From contig NC_089444.1 in NCBI RefSeq assembly GCF_026210795.1, positions 3,958,501 to 4,022,500 on the forward strand: 64,000 nucleotides of DNA. Direction: 5' to 3'. Under the pieces are notes generated by a model that was given only the letters and a program-made list of their open reading frames with translations, did no database searches and was not told where the DNA came from. This DNA is from Rhizophagus irregularis (lineage: Eukaryota; Glomeromycota; Glomeromycetes; Glomerales; Glomeraceae). The position numbers were made by a program, and so were the translations under genes. Numbering within the stretch: the stretch's first letter is position 1; each line of letters starts with the position of its first letter. Positions 1-11,570 of the stretch are shown piece after piece.

Positions 1-340
1 ATCACTTGAGTATAATGCCACATCCACGTTATACTCTACTCAACACTTCCACCATACTCTACTACTATTCGTATCACTCAGTTGGGTCACCCTAAATCTC
101 TGCACCAGGGTGGCGCTATCTTCGGGCAGTTTGATTATAGCGTAGTTTAGATAGCGTTTGACTTTTTATTTTAATTTGTTCTTGTCTATCTTTCTGTAAT
201 CTTGTTCACATGGATATTAAAAAAAAAAAAAAAAAAAATAAATAAATATTTTCAAATCATAAAAAAATTATCATATGGATCTTAAAAAAGTAGTAATAGT
301 ACGAATTGAAAATTTTTAATCTATTAAATAATATTTGATG

Positions 341-643
341 GCAAATTTAAATTATTTAAATTCTCATATAAGGCCGGGCAAAAAAATAATTTAGATTCTC
401 GTGACCCGGCCGGGTCAGTTTTTCGAAAAATGGAAATTTTTTTTTTTATAGTAAAAATTTTTTATCACATGATTTTAAGTTTTTGGCCAATGTGCGTAAA
501 AAAATTTTTTACATATGAACAAATTTTACATATATAAAAAAAAATGCCGGCCAGCTGGGTTATTTTTAAAATTTTATGTCACAAGAATCTAAAAAATTTT
601 TTTTGCTCGGCCTTATATGAGAATTTAAATAATTTAAATTTGC
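341..643. mobile_element. MITE-like element with long inverted ends
   Basis: The two ends are inverted copies of each other over about 60 bp. The left end starts GCAAATTTAAATTATTTAAA and runs through GGCCGGGCAAAAAAA. The right end mirrors it, ending AATAATTTAAATTTGC after TTTGCTCGGCC. The centre is AT-rich with poly-T and poly-A and has no coding sequence. I see no clear target-site duplication. It is a non-autonomous inverted-repeat element of unknown superfamily. Confidence 0.75.
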
Positions 644-775
644 ATACTATTCTTTTTAATGAACACTTATTACTTTACAGAGATAAAAATTTAAATAACT
701 TAAATTTGCATATTTTTTAATGAATACTTAACTACTTTACGAGGGCGAAAATTTACTAAGTTTATGCTAAATTTA
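633..775. repeat. Imperfect tandem duplication, unit about 66 bp
   Basis: Two adjacent units share AAATTTGCATA, a TTTTTTAATGAA-like stretch, a CTTA..ACTACTTTAC-like stretch and AAAATTTA. The array abuts the right end of the preceding inverted-repeat element, so it may derive from slippage at that end. The rest of 776-1380 is AT-rich and I recognise nothing in it. Confidence 0.5.
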
Positions 776-1380
776 CAATTTATCATTATTTGAAATGAAT
801 TTCGGCCTGTACTAAATTTACATACTACTTAGTATGTATAGTACTAGTAGTTCCACCCGATATTTGGTTTTTTTTATAAATTAAGATATTAAGATACTGT
901 TATGCCAGTTCTTGAATGCTTATGAAAATAAGCGTATATGTATGGTAAGCAAATAAATGTTAATAAACGCGTAGTGAAATAAATTATATTAAAATACTAA
1001 TAAGTGTATCACTGTCGATCAATTTACGAATGTAACACAATAAAATAAATGTAAACTCAATCAAATGCGAATACGGTAACTAGATGATGAAGTATTTGTT
1101 GACTCGAAACAAACTTTTTTCGTTGGTCCCTTAAACTTCATTATATTTTTCATTTTTGCCAAATATTTCTTGTTGACTTTTTATTGAAGTCCACATCCAA
1201 ATTCTTCTTCCATCGCCGAATTATAAATCGCCTCCATAATTTTGATTCGTTGTTAAAGTATAGCTATTTTTACTTTACATCATGTTATTACAAATAGCTT
1301 TGTGTGTAACTCGAAGTTACATTTAATTACGTGATTATTAATAATATGGACTACTAATTAAAACATGTACTACGTTACTC

Positions 1381-4112
1381 AACAGAAATCCTATATAAGA
1401 TTTAACCGCCCAGCAGGACATTACGGCAGAGTTCCCGTTCTGATTTCTTCATTTATATTTATATTTAAATAGTATTTTACTTGCTGTCATTTCATGGCTC
1501 AATATCGGGCTCCTTACGAACGACCACCCTTTACTCCACCAGGCGTCCTCTTACCTATGGACAAACCTCGCGGAATGGCTATACTTCTGGTACTCCCACA
1601 CAACGTACAGCTTGCTACTATATGGCTCCTAGACCAGTTTATGGTATACCTTTAGGTAGTATATCACCAATGGCAGCTCCAGGTTCAGATATAGAAAAAT
1701 TGACAACTCTTTTCATTGGAGGGATATCACCAGGAGTAACTGATGATTGGAAAAAATTCTCAATTATTTAATTTTTTGGTGGGCAAATGAATGCTATATA
1801 TCGAAGGGATGGAAATTTTAACGTACACTATATTATCAAATTGGATTCTTATGAACCTTGGAGCTTTAAACGAAGGCGTAAATATTTTGAAGTGTATTAA
1901 GAAAAAACTTTATATAATTTTCTTACGACCTTTTTCCCAGATATCTTTCGAATTTATCTTAGTCTTGAAAACTTATTGGCGCATGAACATCTTCAGGTGT
2001 GATTTTATAGCTGACAATTTATTTTTGGTTTTTTTTTTGATTTGCTTATCTTGCGATTGTGAAATTGCGGAATATGCTGATGCTGATAGACAGTGTACTG
2101 CGTTCTTTGCGTGTACTTGGTGTCAAAGCTTTGGGTGATGATAAAAAAGTTAATAGTAAGCAATCACTTCTTGATAAATTACTTTTTGATCCTAATTCTT
2201 CATCTAAATACCATTTTATCCACATATATTATAGGTTAAAGCTGATGAAAATACAAGAAAATACCTTGCTCAATATGAGGCTTCAATGGTCTGTATTAAA
2301 CTATAGAAATAATTTTTTTCTTTTTTTTTAGCTATCATAATTGATGTCAATTATTGTCTTTCAGCATGATACAGAGTTAGGTAAAAATGCCTTGTTATCA
2401 CGTTGTTGAAGACATGACTAAGCCACAGGATAGAAGAGATCTGTCACCTTCAATAAATTCGCAGCATGAAAATAAACTAGCTCATTGAACATCACCAGCT
2501 ACAGAAATAAAAACAGAACATAGAGGAAAGATTTACCGGTTGATCTTCCTCCAGATCAAAAGGATCTTCATTATTTACTGAGAAATAGCATTCTTTCGAG
2601 AACGTGCTGCAGCAAGAGAACGAGAGCGTCAGAGAGAAGGGGAAGAACGAGCAAATCGTAGAGCTAAAGCTGAAAAAGAAAGAGAACGGTCACATGGAAG
2701 GGAAAATAGAGAGAGAGAACGTGAGAGAGAAAGAGAGCGGGTTCGCGATAGAGATCGAGATCGGCAATATAGACATTATCATCAACAGTAAATTTTGTTC
2801 CTGCAAGAGAATCAATACGCGAATCTTATATTTTAGACGATAAAGAAGAGGAACAACGCAGACAACTGAAGTTAAAAGAAAAACTGAAATGGAAATTGCT
2901 TTTAAATGGGTATATTAAATTATTTTTAATATTTTGTTTTTGGATTATATATATTGATTTTAATAATAATTATCTTATATTAGAGAGAAAGAAGATGGCA
3001 ACATAGAGAAGAAACAATGGCAACAAATCGTGAACGTGAAGCAGAACGAGATTAGATGTTAGAGAAAAACAAATTCGAGATCGGGAAATAATGGCGAGAA
3101 AGTTAGCGGAATGGGCGATGACATTGAAGTTGATAGCGGTCAAGAAGAATATTACAAAGACAGGTATATCACATTCATATTGTAATCAATTTAACGGAGA
3201 AATTATGAATTTTAACTTTTATAATTTATGTAGATCCCGCTGGTGGTTCCATCGACAACAGAGTACGTGAATTGGCTATGGATGAGGCAGATAGATAGGT
3301 TGAGAACAGCAAGAAATTGTGCTTGAGCAACATCGATTACAAACACTCGAGAAGCTATGGAAGCAGAATTAAATAATGAAAAAGATATTTTAACGCTTGC
3401 CACAATTGGTGCTTCACAAAATAATAGCGTTAAACCAGAACTAACTCTTAATCTTGCATCAAAACGTCGCGCGGCATTTATGGCCCTAGCTGAAGATGAG
3501 GAATTTGACGATTAATAAGGTATTGAATCAAAACGTAAATGTCGCCTTTGAAATATAGAGAGCCGAAGAAAGGAAAAAGAAAATTAGTTAAGAATTTAAT
3601 AGTGGCAACTATATCAACGGAATGTTAAATAGGAAGAATTAGATGAGGTAAGTTTCATATGTGGTTCAAAATTTTCTTCCTTTTTTTAAAAAAATCTTTG
3701 TTTTTATTAACATAAATAATAATTATTTCACAACAGAATGTTCTTAGCAAAAAGTTACAGCCATTTGTAAATAAAAAAAATTGTTGAATATCTCGGCGTA
3801 CAAGAAGATGAATTATTCTCTTTTGTTATTGATCATTTATGTAGTAATAAAAAGCCAGCTGAAGACTTAATCAAAGAAATGATGATGGTATGTTGATTAC
3901 TATTTGCACTAAATATCAAAGAGTAATTAATAAGCCAAATCATTGATTTTTTATATTCTTTGATTCATATACAGACTTTAGATGAGGAATCCGAGCTATT
4001 TGTAAAGAAAGAAATTATGGCGTATGTTAATTTTTGAAACGGAAAGTAAGACAAGAAAAATATAAAATGAAGATACAGCTTTTGAAAGGTTTTTAGAATG
4101 GGCTAGATAATT
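1381..4112 (+). pseudogene. RBM25/Snu71-like splicing factor pseudogene, copy A
   Basis: Decayed copy of a gene for an RBM25-like protein (U1-associated splicing factor with RRM, RE/RD-rich and PWI domains). Readable pieces in order are an N-terminal MAQYRAPYERPPFTPPG (about 1495-1545), the RRM start TLFIGGISPGVTDDW (about 1707-1750), a later RRM strand EYADADR (about 2050-2090), an Arg/Glu/Asp-rich block (about 2600-2790), a segment around SKRRAAFMALAEDEEFDD (about 3455-3515), and a PWI-domain piece IVEYLGVQEDELFSF (about 3780-3830) followed by LDEESELF. The pieces lie in different frames with stop codons between them, so no full protein can be read. GT-AG intron borders are still visible. 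An upstream TATATAAG lies near 1393. The 3' part (from 3241) is inside the near-identical inverted repeat; the 5' part is not. Confidence 0.8.
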
Positions 4113-6337
4113 CGAAGTAATTCGAAGCAGTGGTACCATATAACACGTAGCCGGAGTTTTTTACGTATAGTATTGTCTATCGGATTCTTTTTATTAAAAT
4201 GTGATATTCAAAAAATTAAAAATTAAATATAATGAAAATTCATAATGTTATTCTTTTATCAGTGGCAAATTGTTAAAATAATTACTTAAGAGATCTATTT
4301 ATATTTATTTATTTATTTTTTTTATTCTATCATTTTAATGTTATCATTGTTATCATTTCTTAATATCCCCTAGTAAATTATATAAAGATATAATGCAGAA
4401 AATCTCAAGAACAATAATTACCTTACAAGCTTATTATCAGTATCGTAAAAACTCAAATATTACATTAACTATACTAATAATCTAGTCAAACTGAAATTCA
4501 CTTTGAATTCGTTGTTATCACGTTTAGATAATTGAGTAAATATTTCACATATATTTTAGTAGAAATAACGATAGTTTTTAACTGTTGATATTTCACATAT
4601 ATTTTAGTAGAAATAACATAACTTGATTTTTACTTTGGCGTGATTATGCTATCTTTCTCATATGAAATGCAAAGCACGTGCTAAGACGTCATACTCGAAA
4701 AATTTGGAATATAAAGTCTAAAAACATTTATGTTTTTATTAAAAAGTATGATAACCGCAGTAATTACAGTGATATTGCTAATTTGAATGCACGATTGACT
4801 AGTCGATTTCAAGTCACAGTATTAAGAGAATAATTTTCTTTTTCTCCTCTTCACTTTCTTTATCCTCATTTTCATATTCTTTCATGAAAGCGAGAGATTG
4901 TTCGGTATATAGATAATGGATTTTACATATTGTACTAATTGTAGTATATATATATATATAATATTTATTGCAGTTCATCAATTTTAATTATTAATATAAT
5001 TATTTTATAAATTTTTTAAATACTAGTAATTAAATTCTTTTTGGACAGTAATAATAAAGTAATAGGAATAAAATATAATTAATTTTTAATAGTAATAGAA
5101 AATTAACTATTATTCATAATTATAAGTTAAATTGAAATACTAATTAAACTAACCTTTGTAAAACGTAATTTCTGAAAAACTCCGTGAAAATGATACATTT
5201 ATGAGAAAATAATTTAAGTAACTTGGATAATTTTCATGTTTGAGGCTATAAACTCCGTGAATATGATACATTTACGGAAATAACATGGAATAAAAAAACA
5301 CGGAAAAACAGGAATAAGTAAATTATTATATATTTATATTACCCTGTATAAGTTTAAGTGTATTGTAACGAATGTAACGACTGTAACATGTTACGTGTAG
5401 CATGTCATGTCTCCGTAGTACGGATTGTTATCTTAAAATAGATCGGTTTAACCGGTGATCATGACAATAGGAATGTATCGTGTTAAAATTGTTCTATTTT
5501 TTATGCTGTGTTACCTCGCTCCCATTGTTTTACGCTAAATTAAGACATAAACTTTATTTCATGAATATCCTTCCATTCCCTTGCAATACTGTTCTGCTTC
5601 ACTAGAGTCGTCTCACAAATGGTAATGGTTTCATATCTCCAGGTACAATAGATGAGGAATAATATGTCAAAATGTCAGCAAATTGGCTTATTTATTGCAC
5701 CATTTTGCATCCAATGATCATAGAGTAATACACCAAAATGTCAAAATTTTCTGCCAGCAGTGATATCATAATTTTATCACCAAAATTATGATAAATTTTA
5801 ATAAATTTAATAAATTTAATATTTTATTACTATATGTTTAAGTTCATGCTTATGCTTTAATTGCTTCCAAAATTTATTTGTACAAGGCAATGGACGTTTT
5901 ACAACTCCTTTGATACCAAATGCATGTGCAATACCAAATACTAGGTTTCAAATTACTTTTAAAGATAACAATTAATTTTTCCATTTAAATTACTAATTAA
6001 CTACTAATTACTAACTATTAATGAACTAATTCAAATTTCTATAATATATTTTCACAGTTTTTATAGTTAAAATTAATGTATTATACTAATGAAAGCTTCT
6101 GTAAAAAAAATTCTTTGCGGATAAAAAAAATGAAGACCGTGTGATATTGATCACCACGTTTTTTTACATGTTAATAAAGCAACGCAGATCAGTTTTTGAA
6201 ATACAAATTTGGTAGTATAGTAATAGAAATGCTTTTTTTTTGAAACACATTTGATTATAATTTTTTTTTTGAAACATGTTTGATAAAAAGAAAAGTTATT
6301 AATAGTTAATAAATAAATTTAGATTATAATGATGAGA
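4113..6337. other. Intergenic region between pseudogene and membrane gene A
   Basis: AT-rich non-coding stretch without convincing reading frames. It contains a 30-bp direct repeat (4540-4569 and 4588-4617, 48-bp spacing) and a second direct repeat around CTCCGTGAA.ATGATACATTTA (about 5179-5201 and 5253-5275). A GACGTCAT motif lies near 4686. The stretch is repeated in the right arm (about 30409-32633) and, diverged and carrying an insertion, at 60528-62754. Preservation in all three copies is explained by segmental duplication, so it does not by itself show function. Confidence 0.6.
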
Positions 6338-6339
6338 AA

Positions 6340-6349
6340 TATATATAAA
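6340..6349 (+). promoter_or_regulatory. TATA-like box of membrane gene A
   Basis: TATATATAAA lies 129 bp upstream of the preferred ATG at 6478. It overlaps an in-frame upstream ATG at 6349, which makes that upstream ATG an unlikely start. The third gene copy has the equivalent AT run at about 60517-60527. Confidence 0.5.
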
Positions 6350-6370
6350 TGTTCTGTTGTTCTGCTGTAA

Positions 6371-6467
6371 TCTCTCAAGTAAAAAAATTATCAATTATCA
6401 TTATCATTTTTCAAGTCTATCTCCCAAATAAAAAATTTATCAATTATCATTATCATTTTTCAAGTCT
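6371..6467 (+). repeat. Tandem 48-bp direct repeat in the leader of membrane gene A
   Basis: Two adjacent units each contain TTATCAATTATCATTATCAT followed by TTTTCAAGTCT. They lie between the TATA-like box and the ATG. The same duplication is present in the other two gene copies (right arm about 30279-30375; copy C about 60400-60497), so it predates their divergence. Confidence 0.7.
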
Positions 6468-6477
6468 CTTAGTAAAA

Positions 6478-9400
6478 ATGTTCAATTCAAAGATGTTGAT
6501 CACCTTTGTCTGTTTATTATCCATCTGTTGCTTTTTTGCTTCATCTCAAAACGTACTATCTTCTTCTCAAAATATTTCATCATCTCAAACTACATCCCTT
6601 CAAGATATATCAACCCAAGATATATCATTTATTTATGAAGAACCAATTAATGGGTTAAAATTATATAATACTTACTCCTATAGTTTAGATGGTTCTTTGA
6701 TAATTTGGATGGCCTTTGAAGATAAAGATCCAGCATGCATGTTACCTTATTTACATTTACGATTGATGGATAAAACAGGAAAAATAGAATATATGGATTT
6801 TAATTACACTCTTCCTGTGGAAGCAATTTGTCCCATTAATATGGATATTTTATCCTTAACTGATAATCATGTAATGATAGTTTATGTTAAATCAAACAAT
6901 GGTGTTAAGGGAAAATATGGCATAATAATTAATTACAGGAATGAGTCTATAAAGTAAGTTTGAATGATGGAAATTCTCATTAATGAAAGTCAATAATAGT
7001 GATTTAATAATAACATTTTTTTAGTGAAATATATTTAGGAAATGCTAATGGATTTGTTGAACGTAGCATAGTACCATATAAAGGGTTTATTAGTATTGAA
7101 AAACCAGATAAAGAAGGAATAGCAGCATGGCATTGGTTTAGCAATCCGTAAGTATTTTTATGAATGACAATTAGTTTTTTTTTTTTGAAAATATTTTATT
7201 GTTTAGTCAATTAACTTTTTCACCTTATTTTAGAGATATTATAACAGGAGAAGTAGTGGGACATAAAAATGGTGAATTTCATGCACCAAATCTATTATCA
7301 TATACCTTAGTTGATAGTTTAAATTTTTTATTAATAGATGGAGGGTTTGGTTTTATATATATTTTAAAATATAATGAAGCAAAAGGATCAGATCCAAATC
7401 TTCAATACTGGAGAGTATATGTATCTTTTCTAAGAGAAGGTACAGATTCCCCCACAATACCTTATCTGGTTTACCAAACCACTAAAAGATTAAATAATAT
7501 AACAATTAATTCATGTACTGTGACTTATAATGCCGAAGGATATGTATGTATTATGGCATTAAATAATACAGTCATAAATAAGAAGAATAGTAAATCCCGG
7601 ACTGAGATAAATTACTATCAGTTGAGATTTTTATCAACTGGGGCCTTAGAACAATTAAATAGAATTTCTAATCCAACAAATAGTAATACGGACATTGATT
7701 TTGAAATTTTATATTATGGAGGATTTCTTATGGAGCATATTCACAGTACAATGGATTTTTATCTTTTAGATGATAATGGTAATTATACGCAATTATGGGA
7801 ATCTTTTGGACCAGAGTTCTTTCATTTTAATACATTTCATATAAATAATACTATTGTTGGAATAAAGAATCAGAATAACAATAAACTAGAGTTTTTATTA
7901 AAATCTATACCAAGATTAAATAATCGAAGTAAGCTTTTCTTTCTTTACATTCTATAAAAAAATTTTCTAGTTTTTATTCCAAAGAAACTCAAATACAGGG
8001 TCATTTTTCTGAAAAATTTTTTATAGGGTATATATATATATATTTATTTAATATTTTCTTTTTAATATCTGTAGGTACTGAATATGGTTGTCCTGTAATT
8101 GAAACAACAAAGCCAGCTATTAATGAAGTTGTTGATCCTTTGATTAAAGAAATAATGATCAAATATACCATTCCAGTAAAGTTATCTACTGCGAATGTTT
8201 CAATATTTCAACAAAGTGATGATCCCAGTAAACCAGATCTATTAAGACAAACATTTTCGGGAGATCATAAACTATGTACTGTTGGAAGTGACAACTATAC
8301 AGTGCATATCCCAATTTTCGAAAGTACATTTAGTCAACCAAACTCCTCCTATTATGTGTTGGTTGATAATAATTTTGTCATCTCTCAAGAGAGAGATGAA
8401 CCTTTAATAGGAATTATCAAAAAGAATATTTGGACATTTTCAACAGGTAATATATACATCTTTTTTTTAAAATTTTTAAATAATCGAATTGAAAAATTTA
8501 TATTCTATCTGTCTGTTACTTTATTTATTAGAACCACTTAATACGCCAGTACAACATTCAAATTCAGTTACTGGATTACTTCGGTTAAATGAAGAAGGAA
8601 GTTTGAAATTTCTCCAAACAAATCATTCAGTATTTTTTAAGAGTATGATTCGAGAATTTTCTAAAACAATTCCAGTAACTGAACAGAGGATATCGACAAG
8701 TGGTATATGGAAATATGACACTACTTCTCCAAAAAAAATATTATTAACATTTAAAATAAATGAAGCTAAAGATGATCATATAATTGAACCAAACTCCCAA
8801 ACAATATTTGAAATTTTAAGAACCTTGATCAAACAAAAAAGGTTTACTGCACTTTCATCTAATGAATATACATCTTTAATTGATGAAAGTGCACCATTTA
8901 TAATGACCCGTAAGTGTGTTCATTAAATATTTTTGACATTTGTATTTGATTAATATTTTATTAAATTTTAATTCTATTACTTTACAGGAAATTATTTTGA
9001 AGAATATCGTTCATTGATTATAATATTTATAGTAGGTTTAGTTGTATTAATAATATTATATATTTTGGCTCGTCTAAAAAATCCTGAGGCAAAAAACTCT
9101 GTAATATTTGATACCTGGTTTATAATACAAGATTTTGCTGTGGATTTAGCATTTGTATTATTAAAAGTTAATAATACACCACATTTAAAAATCCCAACGT
9201 AAGAAATTCATTAATGTTATTTTATTTATATTATTTTGAAGATTAATTTAATTGATTACTAATTTTCTTATTTATTATTATTTAGTATGATATTCTTTAT
9301 TTTACCTATTGTAATAAATATTTTATTTGCCATAAATATTTTTGTATCTGAAATGGCAACAAATCCTTTGTTCTCTAAATGGATTAAAGAGTCTCTGGCA

Positions 9401-9793
9401 TTATCATCAATGTGCACATTATTTTCAGCCATTGATATACAAATATTAAGCACTTTATCATCGGATTTATTTGGCCTTAAAATATTTTCGATTCCTTTGA
9501 CTCAAAGATCAAAAAAAATAATGCTTTGGGGTAGTATCATAAACATCTTTATTGAAGATGTACCTCAAATCATTATCCAAGGGCTATATTACAATAGTGT
9601 GATAACATATGATCTTATTCCATCACTTGCGATTGCATCTGGTGGATTAGTTATATTAAATAAATTAATTTTAAGATCATATCATGCGTTGATAAGATGG
9701 AATCATCGACGCGATAAAATTGAAGAATATAATAAAAATCGACGTTTATCCGCCGCTTCCATAAGATCCATAAGGTCAAATGTTGGGAATTAA
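6478..9793 (+). CDS. Multi-pass membrane protein with secreted-type ectodomain, copy A (7 exons)
   Basis: Exons 6478-6953, 7025-7147, 7234-7928, 8075-8446, 8532-8909, 8988-9198 and 9286-9793 join in frame with GT-AG borders to a 920-aa protein. Start choice: the ATG at 6478 begins a clear signal peptide (MFNSKMLITFVCLLSICCFF); an in-frame ATG at 6349 overlaps the TATA box. Residues about 25-688 form an ectodomain with many N-x-S/T sites and no domain I can name. Membrane segments follow at about 689-710 (FIVGLVVLIILYILA), 753-773, 785-803, 828-852 and 860-882, with a short basic tail. The fourth contains EDVPQ, recalling the acidic-Pro-Gln motif of XK-type and other multi-pass proteins; this is weak evidence. 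I believe Glomeromycotina carry a large family of such proteins, but I assign no function. Intron 3 contains a foldback element. Confidence 0.85.
7952..8028. mobile_element. Short CTATAAAAA foldback element in intron 3
   Basis: The sequence starts CTATAAAAAAATTTTC and ends GAAAAATTTTTTATAGGG, inverted copies of each other, between the 5' splice site at 7929 and the acceptor at 8074. It belongs to the same end-type family as elements at 50850, 51470 and 62319. It is mirrored at 28719-28795, and a longer version occupies the same intron in copy C (58776-58884), so the insertion is older than the gene duplication. Confidence 0.6.
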
Positions 9794-10515
9794 AACAGAG
9801 AAAAAAAGACCTTGCCTCTACTAATTAGACAAAAAAAAATATAGGGATTGTACACCGCAAAAATATCTTTCGCTAGTTATTATTATTACTGGTTTTAAAA
9901 GTAGCATTAAATCAGAAGTATGAAGTGTCAATTCATAGAATGATATGAATACTAGTAATGAACATTATTTTGTAAATAGATTGTAAATATTTCAATTTTT
10001 TAAGTATTATTAATCTAATAAAATACTTTAGACTGCGCCGTCTGCCATAACTGATAAGAATTGTATTCTTTTTTTTCGTTTCTCAAAAAAATTTTTTTTT
10101 TTTTAGCATCGTTTGGATGAATACAAACAAAATGATTGATTTTCTTTAATTTCTCTGACTCTCAATTTCTCAAATGTCAACAAAATGCTGTTGTAGCCCA
10201 CTCTGAATTTAATTTGCGATTTTCCATCCTTCTGGTAAATTTGAGCCATAAGTTCAAGGCGATAATCAAATACTAAATATGTCTCCAAATTTGGTTTGGG
10301 ATATGATCACATTTTGGAAATTGTACATTCAAATCGAAAATTTCAATTTGAAATTGAAATTCTAACTTGAACGTAATTGCGTATGGGTTACAATATTTTA
10401 AAAATGCCCAGGTTACGTGTTGAATGCGTGTGATGTAGAAAATCGTAATTCAATAATGACCGTCAGTTATTTCTCCGTGACGGATAAATTAAAGTGGCGT
10501 AACTAATTTTATATA
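9794..10515. other. 3' flank of membrane gene A with an unidentified gene fragment
   Basis: After the stop codon there is AT-rich flank with AATAAAATA at about 10016 as a possible polyadenylation signal. On the minus strand 10103-10290 reads an open segment containing LETYLVFDYRLELMAQ and SQIKFRVGYNSILLTFEKLR. It has no ATG of its own and no recognisable family. The same fragment occurs in the right arm (26460-26646, plus) and, interrupted, at about 56260-56720. It looks like one exon of a dead or incomplete gene. Confidence 0.45.
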
Positions 10516-10652
10516 CATCGGGAAATTTTTTGGGGGGGATAAATATCGATAATTATCACTTTATCGATAATTATCACATTTTATCGTACTAAATAAATCG
10601 ATAATTAACGTATTATGATGATCATCGATAAACAACTGGAAAAATATAACAA

Positions 10653-10922
10653 TATTTAACATTAATGATATTTATTGATAATTATCTGAAAGATATTTAA
10701 TCGTATTAAGTGTTAAAAATTTTATCGATGAATTTCTATAAGATATTTAACATTAATGATATTTATTGACAATAATCTGAAAAATAAATAATGATATTAT
10801 TAAGTGTTAAAAGATTTTATCAATAAATTTCTGTAAGTTATTTAATGTTAATGATATTTATTGATAATTATCTGAAAGATAAATAATGATATTAAATTTT
10901 ATCAATAAATTTCTGTAGTGAT
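10653..10922 (+). repeat. Three tandem ~92-bp units, subterminal
   Basis: Three head-to-tail units begin near 10653, 10744 and 10839. Each carries a TTAA.(A/G)TTAATGATATTTATTGA-like start, (A/T)ATCTGAAA, AAATTTTATC(A/G)AT and AATTTCT(A/G)TA. Together with the flanking TATCGATAATTATC palindromes they make the left 400 bp dense in GATA/TATC motifs, as expected of subterminal protein-binding repeats or a regulatory block. Mirrored in the right arm at about 25827-26096. Confidence 0.7.
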
Positions 10923-10994
10923 AATTTATCAATCCTGTATAGATTTGCGTTATGTAACATGATATTTTAAATTAATTAAAAATAAGTACGAGGT

Positions 10995-11078
10995 TATTTA
11001 ATAATCACGTGTATTATATCATGTGACACGACTTTCCGTTAGTTAAACTACTAAGACCGTAAGACGTGACGATAAGTT
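10995..11078 (+). promoter_or_regulatory. CACGTG / CATGTGAC promoter-like block
   Basis: TCACGTG (11005-11011) is followed 9 bp later by CATGTGACA and then GTTAGTTAAACTACTA. The same arrangement, better conserved than its surroundings, sits before the pyrimidine tract of the second element (21243-21310). A CACGTG inside TATCACGTGATA also precedes the pyrimidine tract at 46080. This suggests a bHLH/bZIP-type site in a shared promoter, as an inference. Confidence 0.5.
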
Positions 11079-11095
11079 TATTTTTTTAAACTTTT

Positions 11096-11570
11096 TTTTT
11101 AGTTTAATTAACCATTTTCTTATACTCTTCTACCCTTCTTTTTCCTTTCTCCTCTCACACTTTCCCTTCACCCACTTCACCCTTTTTTACGCTTTCTTTT
11201 TTCTTTTTTCTTCTTTTTCACCTTTCGTTTCATTTCATTTTTTTCCATTTTTTTCATTTTCCCCTTCATTTTATCTCGTTTATTTCATTATTGTCATTTA
11301 TTTCTTTTTTCTTGTTCATTTTTTTTATTTTGCATTTTTTTTACTCATTTTTGGTTATTTATTTCCTTTTTTATCTCTTTCCGTTTTTCCGTCTTTCTAG
11401 CCACCTTTATTTTAAATGATACCGTCTTTCCCTTTCCCCTTTTTCATTCTTTCCTTTTTCCTATTTCCTCTATTTTTCCCTTTTCCTTTTTTTGTTTTAC
11501 CTTTCTCTCCCTCTCTATCGTCTTTCTTCTCTTTCACACTTCTCTTTCACTTAAATTAAACGCTTTTCAC
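11096..11570 (+). repeat. Pyrimidine tract (C/T-rich) ahead of the array
   Basis: Almost all C and T for about 470 bp, mostly TTTCC, CCCTTTT and CTCTC runs without strict periodicity. Similar tracts precede or interrupt the other arrays (21318-21570, 42580-42715, 46085-46209). Purine-rich reading frames on the other strand here (Lys/Glu/Arg-rich) are composition artefacts. Confidence 0.7.

Noticed and set aside
1-180. Possible end of a retroelement at the window start, followed by poly-A at about 220
   Set aside because: Only a moderate-complexity sequence and an A run are seen; no coding or paired repeat supports it.
6349-6477. Upstream in-frame ATG that would add 43 residues to membrane gene A
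   Set aside because: It overlaps the TATA-like box and would place a tandem-repeat leader before the signal peptide.
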